A DNA stretch of 41,725 nt from Gryganskiella cystojenkinii (taxonomy: Eukaryota; Mortierellomycota; Mortierellomycetes; Mortierellales; Mortierellaceae): the NCBI GenBank assembly GCA_015852425.1, contig JAAAIG010000285.1, positions 1 through 41,725 of the forward strand. The letters are read 5' to 3'. The notes under the pieces were generated by a model. It searched no databases. It worked only from the letters and a program-made list of their open reading frames with translations, and was not told where the DNA came from. A program made the position numbers and the translations under genes. Shown one piece after another: positions 33,001 through 41,725 of this stretch. How positions within the stretch are numbered: the first letter of the stretch is position 1; each line of letters opens with the position of its first letter.

Positions 33001-33594
33001 TTCCGGAACCGAGTAAACCGACTATGTGCTAGATTAGAATAGTGCATAAGACAAGATCACGAAGGGCTGGCGTCAGTTTCGATTTGTCGGGTTGTGCCTG
33101 GGCAAACCCATTTTTGTTATGATGGATCGTGCGCATGGATGCAGGTCTCTTTCTTACCGATGTGATCAGCTGTATCCCCGTTCAAGTTCCCGTCAAACAT
33201 CTCGGGCACCGGTAAAATGTTTCCGTCCTGAAGAAATACACATATAAAAAAGGCAAAACCGAAGAAGGCTTGGGTGGTTAATGGGATACATTAGACTGAT
33301 CAATACAATGCAAACCACAGAGCAGATTGAAATCCCCACGCTGATTCTATTTACCTTGTCTGTTTTCTGACGTGTCAAACAATGAGGACATGTCCAGTCT
33401 GAGGGAGTGGCGTCCTTTTGACCTCGATGCAGCCAAGAGCACTGAAAGCAAGCCCAGCATTCGACACGGATGGGTCGATGGATGAGCGTCTCGAGCCATC
33501 CTGGTTTATCCTGGATATGCCGTTGTTCAGATTGGCGACTTCGGGTGGTAGTTGGTGCTAGGCCATGAGATCCTGTCCTCCGAGAGGCGAGCAT
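30082..33594 (-). CDS. Ima1/TMEM201 (Samp1)-like inner nuclear membrane protein
   Basis: Fission-yeast Ima1 and animal Samp1/NET5 are inner nuclear membrane proteins that help couple chromatin and the LINC complex to the cytoskeleton. Exons: 33594-33355, 33227-33158, 33028-32889, 32786-32510, 32388-31874, 31773-30817, 30720-30523, 30423-30082, giving 912 aa. The N-terminal Ima1_N zinc domain has CxxC pairs Cys46/Cys49, Cys69/Cys72, Cys128/Cys131 and Cys176/Cys179, with the family motifs VVYQLLSNYIPDE and YRRRVEERYPVACPDC. A hydrophobic segment about 218-240 and several more at 330-395 follow. A long Ser/Gly/Pro-rich nucleoplasmic-type loop (about 420-690) comes next, and two or three hydrophobic segments lie near the C-terminus. 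ATG 33592-33594 follows a GAG/CTC repeat in the leader. Topology and length fit the family, but the C-terminal half is divergent. Confidence 0.85.
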
Positions 33595-33599
33595 GGCGA

Positions 33600-33634
33600 A
33601 GGAGGAGGAGGAGGAGGAGGAGGAGGAGGAGGAG
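33600..33634. repeat. (GAG)n trinucleotide repeat in the 5' leader of the Ima1-like gene
   Basis: About eleven GAG/CTC triplets lie a few bases upstream of the ATG at 33594 and would be a CTC tract in the mRNA leader. The upstream frame reads Ser repeats but starts only with TTG, so I keep the repeat untranslated. Confidence 0.85.
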
Positions 33635-33800
33635 ATGTGTGGATTGAATGAATGAGTGAATGAAAGAAAGAATGAATTTAAGGCAGGCAAAGCGAATGCA
33701 CAGACATGTTTTTTGAAAAAAAGTTCAAGGTCGCACAGGGTCTTTGCCCCTTAACAAAATCTATTTTCTGTATTCTACAGTGGTTGTAATGTATGTAAGT

Positions 33801-35877
33801 CTAGTGTTTGTTTGACAGCATCAAAACGGGCGAGCTTGTTGGGCTGTGGGTCGATCCAAGTTCGACTGTTGGTGATCCAAGGAACCGCTGCTGGAGCTCA
33901 TAGACGAACAATGCGATGGCAAACATGGGCTGCAGACAGACAAAAAGAAAATGAAAAAAAAGGGTCAACAAAGAGAGAAAAAAGGTACGAAAACATCCAC
34001 GTCCTCACGCTGTCAACGACATGGTACTTACTGCGACAATAAGCGATCTGGGAACGACACCCTTGAAGAGCGCAGCAACACCTTCATTCCGGACAATGTG
34101 CTGGAAGCAGTCTGCGATCCCCTTGAACACTGGTTCACCAGGTTTACTTGCGACCTGGAGTCTCGTCTTGATCACTGATCATCGAATACGATTATAACAA
34201 ACGTGGTCAGATTTGGTGGCAAAAAATAATTAAAGAAATATTTGTATCTCAATCAAGGACCTACCATCAGCAGGAGTAACGGCAGACGCAGCAACGACAC
34301 CGGCAACAAGACCCGCGCCTAAGATGATCGAGAAAGAGGTTTTTCCATCCTTGTCTGCTCCTTGAAGCTTCAAGAAGGAGTTCAACGGGAAAAACATGAT
34401 CGAGAAAGGCACATCTCTGCAGGGGAAATGCAACATAAAAAGTGCGTCAGAGGATCGATTAAGGCAAGACTAACATCAAAAAAGATAGCGACGGTGATAT
34501 AAAAGAAGAGCTCACCTCATCAACGTCGCTGGGGTGCCACGGTAGAGGCCTCTCAATCCAAGGTTCCTGACAATTCCCATGGCAGTGGGACGAGTAGCGC
34601 CAGGTTCGAGTTTTTGACTTCCAGCGACTTGCATCTGAATCTTTACAATCTCCATAGGGTTGGTGGCAATGACCTGACAAAGACCAGCGGTGGCACCAGC
34701 CAACATGCCGTACTGGATCGCGAGTTTATCCTCCGAGACGTTGGTTCGTTCTGCCCAGTATTCACGAGCGAAATCATTGACGGCGAGTTTGATCGCCTTT
34801 TCTGGCGTGATTCCGATCAAGTTTGGCACAATTCCACGATAGAGACCACGAGCACCTTCCTTTGCGATGACTTGCTTAAAACAGTCGACACTATGTGTAG
34901 GAGTTTGTGAACACAAAAAAAAATATAAGGTCAGATACTTGTAAAAGGATGTTTTCCTCTCCTCCCCTTCAGTAGCTAGGTGAGCAGAGGAGTCCTCCTG
35001 TATGGTCCAATCTCAATATCTCAAAAAAAAAATAAAAAATGTGGGGGTCACTCGTCCAGAGCCCGCAGTGGTCAAGCAGCTCTATATACTTTCTTCTTCG
35101 CTGTCCGATATTGCATAATAGCCTCGAAGGGTGGCGTCGCCATGCGACCACAAAGATCGTATCCTATGATCAATCCAATAAGTGCTGCAGCAGTCTTTAT
35201 CGCGGACGACGGCGCTGGGAGGTTCTGTTTCTGATTCCTAAATGCTGCAATCCATTTAGTATCGTAACAACCAGCTCCGTATGACCCTCCTTTTGCCGTA
35301 TTTCCGTTTTTTATGTAGCTTTTTCTTGTTCCTGAACTCCGTCGAATTCTTCCGAGACAGTTGACCACGTCCTCCAATGTGCTTACCCTCCTCGATATTG
35401 CAGCTTGCCAAAAGCATCTTTCTTTTGATTTTGAAGTCTATGATGGCCAGAGAGGCGGGTTAGTTGTTATGAACAGAAGACATGTGGACATGTGCACAAG
35501 GGGAACACAGCGCAATCGTTGGCTAATGTTTTGGAGAAGAAAAAAAAAATAACAAACAAAAAATAGAGCACTCTCACCTTGTCTTTACCATGTCAAGAGG
35601 GTATACAATCAAGACACCGACAATACCAGCAACAGCACCAGCACCGAGCTTGGAGACGAATCTATTGGGTGGATAACGGTAGTTAGTATATCTGATAGTG
35701 TTCTTTACTCGTAAAACAGCAAAAAAAAAAAAAGGTGACAGTAGAATGACATTTGTTGACAGGGGTTTGGTGAATGCAAAAGATTTGCGCTCTTTATTTT
35801 TTTTTTAAAAAAATGCATTACTTGCTGGTGGACGCCGATGACGATGACGACTGGTCTGGAGTGGTTGTGGCGGTCAT
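33801..35877 (-). CDS. Mitochondrial glutamate carrier (SLC25A18/A22-like)
   Basis: This inner-membrane carrier of the SLC25 family probably imports glutamate with a proton. Exons: 35877-35822, 35661-35578, 35437-35387, 34890-34516, 34416-34265, 34174-34032, 33929-33801, giving 329 aa. The three carrier signatures are PLDMVKTR, NPMEIVKIQ and TPADVIKTR, one per repeat, each followed by an EGxxxLYRG/FKG-type motif. The second signature PMExxKIQ and the block ITPEKAIKLAVNDF are shared with human glutamate carriers GC1/GC2 and the carrier half of aspartate/glutamate carriers. No EF-hand N-terminal region is present, so a GC-type carrier is preferred. The last 30 residues are a Ser/Pro-rich extension. 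Intron 34891-35386 is much longer than the rest and contains an unexplained open frame. It is divergent from the PPxY gene over 403 bp. Confidence 0.92.
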
Positions 35878-36280
35878 GTATGTGGTAGGAGGAATTTAAG
35901 AAGGAGGGGAAGCGACGAAGAGAGAGTGATGAGAAAAAGAGGAAAAAAAGAGAAAAAGAGAAAGATCAAAGTTTTGACTGTTTGACTCAGAAGCAGGGAG
36001 TCCGTGGGAAGGAGACTCTTCTTCTGCACTCCACGCCTTGTGTTCTCCACTTTTCTCTTCGCTTCGAGGTTCGTCTTTGCGGGCGAGTGAGTGCGATTGT
36101 GCGAACAGTTTCTTTCTCTGTCCTCCGTCTCGGCGCGTTTTTTTTTGCTTTGCACGCAAGCAACAACCAAGTGCGCCCTTTTTTTCCTTCGCCGTACTTC
36201 TCCATCGTTCGTTTGTTCTCATCCACATCCACCGCATAACGGCTGCCCATTCGAAATAACACACACAGTCGACAATAAGA
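35878..36280. other. Divergent promoter (glutamate carrier / PPxY protein)
   Basis: The 403 bp between two divergent starts is purine-rich (plus strand) near the carrier and pyrimidine-rich toward the PPxY gene, as expected for two 5' leaders. No TATA box stands out and no gene is seen. Confidence 0.6.
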
Positions 36281-37522
36281 ATGCCCTTTGGAGACCACTC
36301 TCTCAGCGCATTTCTGCAGGATCCCTCCCCTCCTGGATCTCTCACAACCATGCCTCCGCCTCATTCAACCTCTGAGCATGTCCTCGCCATCCTCCTCGGT
36401 CTCGTCCTCGCTATAGCGCTTGTCGGTCTCTGTCTCTGCTTTGTCCGTCGACTGCTCAGGTTCCGAGACCGACAAACGACCTCGACCTCCTCTTCCCCTC
36501 CTCTCACCAACATGACTCAACTCCATCTCGAAACCTATCACGCTGAGCGACTGCAGCAACAGCAACAACAACAACAACTTATCCAGTCAGCTGTCGACTC
36601 AATACCGCCTGCCGCAACATCATCATCGTCTTCAACAACAGCAGCACTCTTATCAGCTTCTATAGTAATCGAATCACACTCACCTTCCACCATGTCCGCT
36701 TCAAATACCTCCTTTACCCCGTCGTCCTCAGGGTCAATACCTTGGCCCGCGGCCGCCACCGGTTCCTCTGATTCTTCAGGATTCAGTTTCACTCGCTTCT
36801 TCTCCCGGAGAGCCAGCCAAAAGGCTCCCATGCGCGGCGGTGAGGGAGCAGGAGGCGTCTCAAGAAACTCGAGTATGAGAGGTGTTTACCTCCACCGGCC
36901 TTTGCAAAAGAGACCCACATCGAGTTCGACTTCCTCATCCTATGGCGATTATAGGGAAGATGCATCAAGTGGCGTGAGGAAAGAGCGTAGTCCGGATGGG
37001 TTCCCTGTCATCACCTTGACATCGCCCACCAACTCGGAGACCTCGATCCCCAGACGCGAGGATTATTCGATGGCAGCACCAGAAATTACGCCCGTCTCCG
37101 ACTTTGGAGGACCCTCGGCAGCAAGGGCAACTGAGGAAGCTGCCACACCTGCGACTTCAAGCTCGCCATCGTGGCTCGTGGACCCAGATATGACGCATAA
37201 TAACAAAAGTTCAACAGCTACGATGGAGAAGACACTCTTCCCAACGGAGAGTCCTCGTTATCAACCCCAACATCCTATGATACCCCAGCACATGTTCCTC
37301 CATCCTCTTTCAACCTTCAAACGTGCACCGTCATTACCACCGCCTTCATCCTCTTCTCCAACCAGGGTTTCATCAGAGACCCTATCCTCACAAACGAACA
37401 ACCCTTCCTCTCCTACCTCCCGGACAGATTTTCCTCCAACTTACGAGGAAGCTGTCGATGCTGGTGCCTCCTCCAGTAGTTGTCGATCTTGTCCCTCTCC
37501 TGGTCTTTCAGCGGACGGGTAG
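36281..37522 (+). CDS. Single-pass membrane protein with C-terminal PPTY motif (possible Rsp5/Nedd4 adaptor)
   Basis: This intron-less 413-aa frame is not a family I recognise. A short extracellular/lumenal N-terminus (1-33) precedes one strong hydrophobic segment (34-55) and a basic stop-transfer (RRLLRFRDR). The rest is a low-complexity Ser/Thr/Pro-rich tail with a Gln run about 92-100. Near the C-terminus, residues 385-391 read PPTYEEA, a PPxY motif followed by acidic residues, the classic ligand for WW domains of Nedd4/Rsp5 ubiquitin ligases. This architecture (one TM, disordered tail, PPxY) is seen in fungal Rsp5 adaptors, so I infer an adaptor or Rsp5 substrate. Start ATG 36281 gives the TM near the N-terminus; a later ATG at 36350 is possible. 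The stop is 65 bp from the convergent RhoGAP-like stop. Confidence 0.75.
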   Translation: MPFGDHSLSAFLQDPSPPGSLTTMPPPHSTSEHVLAILLGLVLAIALVGLCLCFVRRLLRFRDRQTTSTSSSPPLTNMTQLHLETYHAERLQQQQQQQQLIQSAVDSIPPAATSSSSSTTAALLSASIVIESHSPSTMSASNTSFTPSSSGSIPWPAAATGSSDSSGFSFTRFFSRRASQKAPMRGGEGAGGVSRNSSMRGVYLHRPLQKRPTSSSTSSSYGDYREDASSGVRKERSPDGFPVITLTSPTNSETSIPRREDYSMAAPEITPVSDFGGPSAARATEEAATPATSSSPSWLVDPDMTHNNKSSTATMEKTLFPTESPRYQPQHPMIPQHMFLHPLSTFKRAPSLPPPSSSSPTRVSSETLSSQTNNPSSPTSRTDFPPTYEEAVDAGASSSSCRSCPSPGLSADG

Positions 37523-37587
37523 TATTAAAGAAAATAGAAACCAAATTTTATTATTCATTATTATTTGTCGCTTAATAATAATGACAG

Positions 37588-40500
37588 CTACTGTGCTGGT
37601 GCCGTCGCCGTTGTCGATGTGGTCTTGCCTTTCCATCTAAAGGTATCCCGCAAACTGATCCTTTTACTCATTAGACTCTGGATCGGTAGACTCATACGAT
37701 GATGCTTCTTATACTGGTCAGTGGACATTGGTCTCGGTGGCGGTGGGAAGGGAAGGACTGGTCGACGGTAGAGTTGTTGGTCCATGGTCTTGTACGCATC
37801 TTTGTAATAAAACTCGTCCAGCAGGTCTTCACCCTCGCGCTCAGGCTCCTCTTCCTCCGCTTCCTCGACATCTCGTAATGCTCGCTCGAGTTCTGTCTCA
37901 TATCTAGGAACTCGTGAGCTTGATGAAAGACTCCCTGCACCAATGCTGTCTCCGATGTTACGACCAAATCCGCTTTGCGTAATGAGATGGCCGCCGGACC
38001 AAGGTTGCATCCTTGATTGCGTGATATTCGGCGGCGGCGGACGTCCGTCGTTGAGGTCAAGGAAAGACATGGCCTCGTCATCGTCCAACATTTGCAGGTC
38101 TGGATTGCCCAGATCCGTGGTAAGCTGTCGATAGTCCGCAGGAGGATAAGCATCATTGTCGTTCGAAAGTCGGATGCCTTCTGCAAAGGCTGAGAGAGAC
38201 CGCCGAGAGGTAGGGGGTGAGCTGCCGTTGGAGACAGTGGTGATGGACGAGGCAGTATGAGCAGGCCCAGCACTGCGAGGACCAGTTTGGTGGAAATGAT
38301 TCGAGTCAAGACCCTGTGCACAACCGTTCCTTGGCAGATGGTCTGATGATATCGTTACGGGGGCAGACTGCAGGATCGGGTAGCTGTTACGGGCCAAGGT
38401 TCGTCGACGCATTGGTCGAGTAGTATGATGGTCATGGAGGAAAAGCAATTTCGCGTTCAGAATATTAACCTGACCCTGAAGACTTTGGACCGTCTTCAGC
38501 AGCTCCGTGACATGTTGATCCTTGTCGACACATTGTGATTTCAGCTCGGCCAACTCGTATTCTTCTTTGGACAAGACGGGGACCTTGCTTGGCTGTACCA
38601 ATGTGGTACAGTACGAACACACGCAACCATCAGACATGATGTGGTCCTCGGGCAGAATAACCTGTTCCTTGGGCGTCAGCAAGAGTTCCCGAGGACAAAG
38701 TCGGGGCGATAATTGTGTGCTCTCCTGTGATGGAGGGGCGAGGTGGCCGTTGTAGACCAAGTCTCCTGCGGCGCCATTAACCGGCTGTAAGAGGTGACGC
38801 GCGGAGGGTAGAATGATGGCGGGAATCGAGGTTGGCGAACTTGAAGGGTAGAGTCCAACGAGGTTGTTGGCCAGGAATTTCGACGTGAGCTCTATATGTC
38901 CATGGATGGTCGCAATGAGATATGTTAAAGAACCATATCAATGCGGGCATTGAAGGATTTTTTTTTCATTTTTATCTCTTCCGTTTTTCGTTTTTCGCTT
39001 ACCAGATCGAATAATGTCCTGTTCGACTAACTGGATCTCACGTTCCTCATACTTGCGATCCAGCGGTTCTTGTAGGAAATCCGTGAAGCCCATCTCACCT
39101 CTCTTTCTTGCTCGATCAGAGTCATTCTCGTCGATGAAACGATCGAGGCAGACTTTTCCCCCCTTCTCAATCGTTTCTATTGCAGCATCACCAGGGTTCA
39201 ATGTCTCCAAGGAACGCCAACCTTCCTTGAATTCCTCAGCATGATCACCATGGACAGAATGACCCTCGGCCATGATCGAGTGCATAGTCGCCACGGATGG
39301 ACGAGGAGCGTGACCTTTGGTGCGGGCGCTGTGCTCATAAAGGATTGCCAGCGCTAAAAGGTCCTGACCACGAATCTCCACAGCTGAGTCGCATAAGGTT
39401 TCAGTGCTTTTCCTTTCTTCCACTGTCTTGGTATCGAGAGCTGACGGCTTTTCTTGTCTCTTACGACGGCGACCTCGCATTCGCCAGTGATTGTTGTGCT
39501 TCCAAGGCTGTTCAGCACGACGCTGCTCGACGAGAGCTGTGTCTGACTGGTATCCGCTTTCAAAGTGATAGTCGCCTTGCTGAGAATCTCTTGTCGTTGT
39601 TGGTATAGGGTGGTGTTGGTCACATGACCGTAATGAGTTTCCCGAAAAGATCTGTGCCCGGAACTGAACCATATAGCGGAAAACCATCATAGCGTTGGCA
39701 GTTGTACCGGCAAGCTGGGCTTGAGCTATTTTCTGTTCGATACAGTTCCTGTAGAGACCGAAAAGAGAGCTCGTTGCTTTGGGCGACAGCTTTCTGTCTT
39801 GCGAGGTTCCCTGCCGGACCGAAGTTGAAGCAGTGCAGACCAGCCCCAGGACCCGATAGATGCGCTCTATGCAACCTTTGTAGTTAATCTCATCCCTTGC
39901 CAGTCCCTCCACCGGTGGGTCTTGGTCTTGATTTATCGTGTTATCGACATTGTTGCAGCTGTCGTTTTTGAATCGGTCTACGGTTTTGACCAGGTCATCT
40001 ACTAGCTCTAGTATGAACTGGAGAAGATGTTGCTGTTCGTCGCTCACTGTTCGGAGCAGCATGCTCATCGTTAGAAGCGTGATGGAATCCTGACCCTGTA
40101 ACTGCACCAGCGAGCTCATGGCTGCGAACACATCTCGGGGGATCAGAGCATCCGGTAGATCGCGGAGGAATCGTAGTATCAGTCGCGAGAGACTGTTACA
40201 CGAAACTGGTCCTCGTAAAGTGGTGCTTGACTGTTGTTCGTCTTTGACAGTCTCGCTGTCGGACTGATGGGTTGAAGCATCCGACGAGCGCGGCTCTGGC
40301 GAGGGAGTAGTTGCTGGCGAGAATAGGGGTGAATCCGGAGCCGAGGACAAAAGCGATGAGGTTGAATGGTGGGAACTGGTGCGCGTAGAATCCGAGTCCA
40401 TACCCAGACTCTGTACCAGATTTTCCATTCCCGAGGACCCCATCGCGTCATTACATCCATCGCCAAAATGACCGTAAGGAAAGGGAAAAGTCAAATCATA

Positions 40501-41355
40501 ACCTTGGCCAAAGGGTCGCTCGTCAAAGACGGTCACTAGCGCTTCAAAGACATCGTCATGTGTTTTATCCCACTCATCAGGGAATAATGTCTGCAAGTCA
40601 AGGTTGCCAGAGGTCGCTAGAGAGTAGTTACAGAGAAGCAAATAGTGAGATGGGTTGATTGCGACGGCGGATTTCGTGTATGTGTTCAAGAGACGAAGCA
40701 CAGTTGATCCTCACCTCGATTGCGTAGCTCTTCCGCAGCATAATAGAGAACGAGGGGGATCCGATGACCATTATCGAACATGGCGGAGGCTAACTGCACT
40801 GACTGGATAAGGGGGACGCGAAAAGTATTGTCCCTGCGATCTACAATGTCAAATTGAAGGAGGTGAGTGAACGCGTCAAAGGAGGGTGACGGCGCTTCGC
40901 CCAAAAACCCCGAATGAGCAAGGGGCATCTGACGTACCTGCGTCGTCCTGAGTCGGTGACTGGCTCTGTTGTACTTGTTGTTGTTGTTGTTGTTCTTGTT
41001 GTTGTTCTTGTTCTTGTTCTTGTTGTTGTTGGTATTCTTCTCCTAGAGGAGCGTCGCAAATCGTACCAAAAACTTCTGGAGTTCCGTTCATGCTCAGCCT
41101 CCAGCGTTGCGACGTGGACAGATCTTGCCCAAGGTTATGCCTGGGTCTTACAGTCGGCATGAGAAGTGTTTCCTCATGCGGGTCCTCCCGCCTTTCCGCG
41201 GCCATATCTTTTTCAGAGGGTCCAATAGTATCGACTGCCTCAGGAGGATCGATATGTAGGGAGATTGGATAAGGCTCTGGAGACAACTTGTTGTCGAGGC
41301 CATGAGCCATGGTCGTGGCCACATCCGGCAAAGTGTTGATGTTTTGAATGTCCAT
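37588..41355 (-). CDS. Large RhoGAP-like protein
   Basis: Exons: 41355-40938, 40840-40715, 40616-39003, 38891-37588; all phases agree and give 1153 aa. The N-terminal about 140 residues are disordered with a Gln/Glu repeat. Pieces resembling a RhoGAP domain follow: HRIPLVLYYAAEELRNR (about 165-181), SGNLDLQTLF (about 184-193), LILRFLRDLPDALIPRDVF (about 326-345), then helices about 355-395. They are separated by long Ser-rich insertions. The usual GIFRxSG segment that carries the catalytic arginine is not present at the exon 2-3 junction. Later come ELTSKFLANNLVGLY (from residue 720), a CVCSYC pair and a coiled coil about 805-860, and a charged C-terminus. I infer a signalling or scaffolding role in small-GTPase or polarity pathways; the assignment rests on motif resemblance. 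Confidence 0.65.
40970..41032. repeat. CAA/GAA trinucleotide tract encoding Gln/Glu repeat
   Basis: On the coding (minus) strand this is an interrupted CAA/CAG-GAA array giving about 20 alternating Gln and Glu residues in exon 1 of the RhoGAP-like gene. It is likely length-variable between strains. Confidence 0.85.
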
Positions 41356-41725
41356 GCTAACGATGATATATGCTGAGGTGAATCCTCGCGTTCCAGTTAC
41401 TGATCGTAATGAAAGTCACGGCGCCACCGTCTGTTCAACTGGTGTGAAGAGGAGAGGTGCAGTGTTGGAGGATGAGAGATATCCTGAGGTGCTTCTCGGA
41501 TAGATGCCAAAAGGAAAAGATGGAGATAAAGATATTTGAGAGTGAAAGCAGAAAGTGATCGAGAGAAACAGAGAGCGAAGGAACGAGAGAGAAGGAGAGT
41601 AAGAAAGGGAATCAGAGAGGGGATGGAGAGAAAGGAATCGAGGGAGCTGAAAATGAATAAAGAACGAAGAGTCAAGCTAAAAGATGTTAGTAAGAAGAGA
41701 TCAAAGAAGGGTCTGTTTCTTTCCT
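41356..41725. other. 5' flank of the RhoGAP-like gene
   Basis: The remaining 370 bp are strongly purine-rich on the plus strand (CT-rich on the coding strand of the neighbour), matching a pyrimidine-rich leader/promoter. No gene is seen before the window ends. Confidence 0.55.

Noticed and set aside
33595..33690. Upstream extension of the Ima1-like protein through a Ser run
   Set aside because: It depends on a TTG start and translates the GAG/CTC repeat; ATG 33592-33594 is the first ATG.
18088..35877. Six consecutive minus-strand genes as an operon or functional cluster
   Set aside because: Each gene has its own flank and unrelated housekeeping function; co-orientation over six genes is not unusual in a compact fungal genome.

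Overview
This is a gene-dense, intron-rich fungal nuclear segment. All protein genes except two (12021-12743 and 36281-37522) are split by short GT-AG introns, mostly about 80-250 bp, with gtaagt/gtgagt-type donors. A complete vitamin-B12-dependent methylmalonyl-CoA mutase is present. This enzyme is absent from Dikarya as far as I know but occurs in early-diverging lineages, so together with intron density and overall gene style I infer a Mucoromycota/Mortierellomycota-like fungus. The species is not determined. All spliced models below were assembled by hand from the sequence; every junction keeps frame and every protein length fits its family where one is recognised.

Layout. 1-3690: gene-poor, with the 3' half of a tRNA-like gene at the edge and a decayed non-LTR (LINE-type) reverse transcriptase on the minus strand (YADD codons at 2405-2416). 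3693-6899 (+): mitochondrial methylmalonyl-CoA mutase, 8 exons. 7369-8333 (-): Tvp15/COPI-associated Golgi membrane protein with a 10-nt microexon. 8761-10685 (-): mitochondrial aspartate aminotransferase. 12021-12743 (-): unrecognised acidic 240-aa protein with a TATA box upstream. 14738-15651 (+): MAPEG-family membrane protein. 15934-16007 (-): tRNA-Val(AAC), flanked by an imperfect inverted repeat on one side and a doubled GTCACGTGAC palindrome on the other. 16234-16878 (-): Asterix (PAT-complex subunit). 17436-18003 (+): four-EF-hand calmodulin-like protein whose first coding exon is only the ATG. 18088-20587 (-): DHHC palmitoyltransferase. 20915-21455 (-): URM1. 21543-26032 (-): Rdh54/RAD54B recombination translocase, 17 exons including a second 10-nt microexon. 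26446-29772 (-): Uso1/p115 vesicle tether with a probable GC-AG intron and a short tail. 30082-33594 (-): Ima1/TMEM201-like inner nuclear membrane protein. 33801-35877 (-): mitochondrial glutamate carrier. 36281-37522 (+): single-pass membrane protein with a C-terminal PPTY motif. 37588-41355 (-): large RhoGAP-like protein whose canonical arginine-finger segment seems to be missing.

Functionally these are mostly conserved housekeeping genes: mitochondrial propionate/amino-acid metabolism (mutase, aspartate aminotransferase, glutamate carrier), secretory and membrane trafficking (Tvp15-like, Uso1, DHHC, Asterix, MAPEG, the PPxY protein), nuclear functions (Rdh54, Ima1), tRNA thiolation/urmylation (Urm1) and signalling (EF-hand, RhoGAP-like). 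The run from 18088 to 35877 is six consecutive minus-strand genes. That is ordinary for a compact fungal genome and not an operon. I see no gene cluster that is clearly a new multi-gene system. The best leads are individual oddities: frame-restoring 10-nt microexons in two unrelated genes, the GC-AG intron, the pseudo-RhoGAP, the PPxY adaptor candidate, and the paired E-box next to the tRNA.
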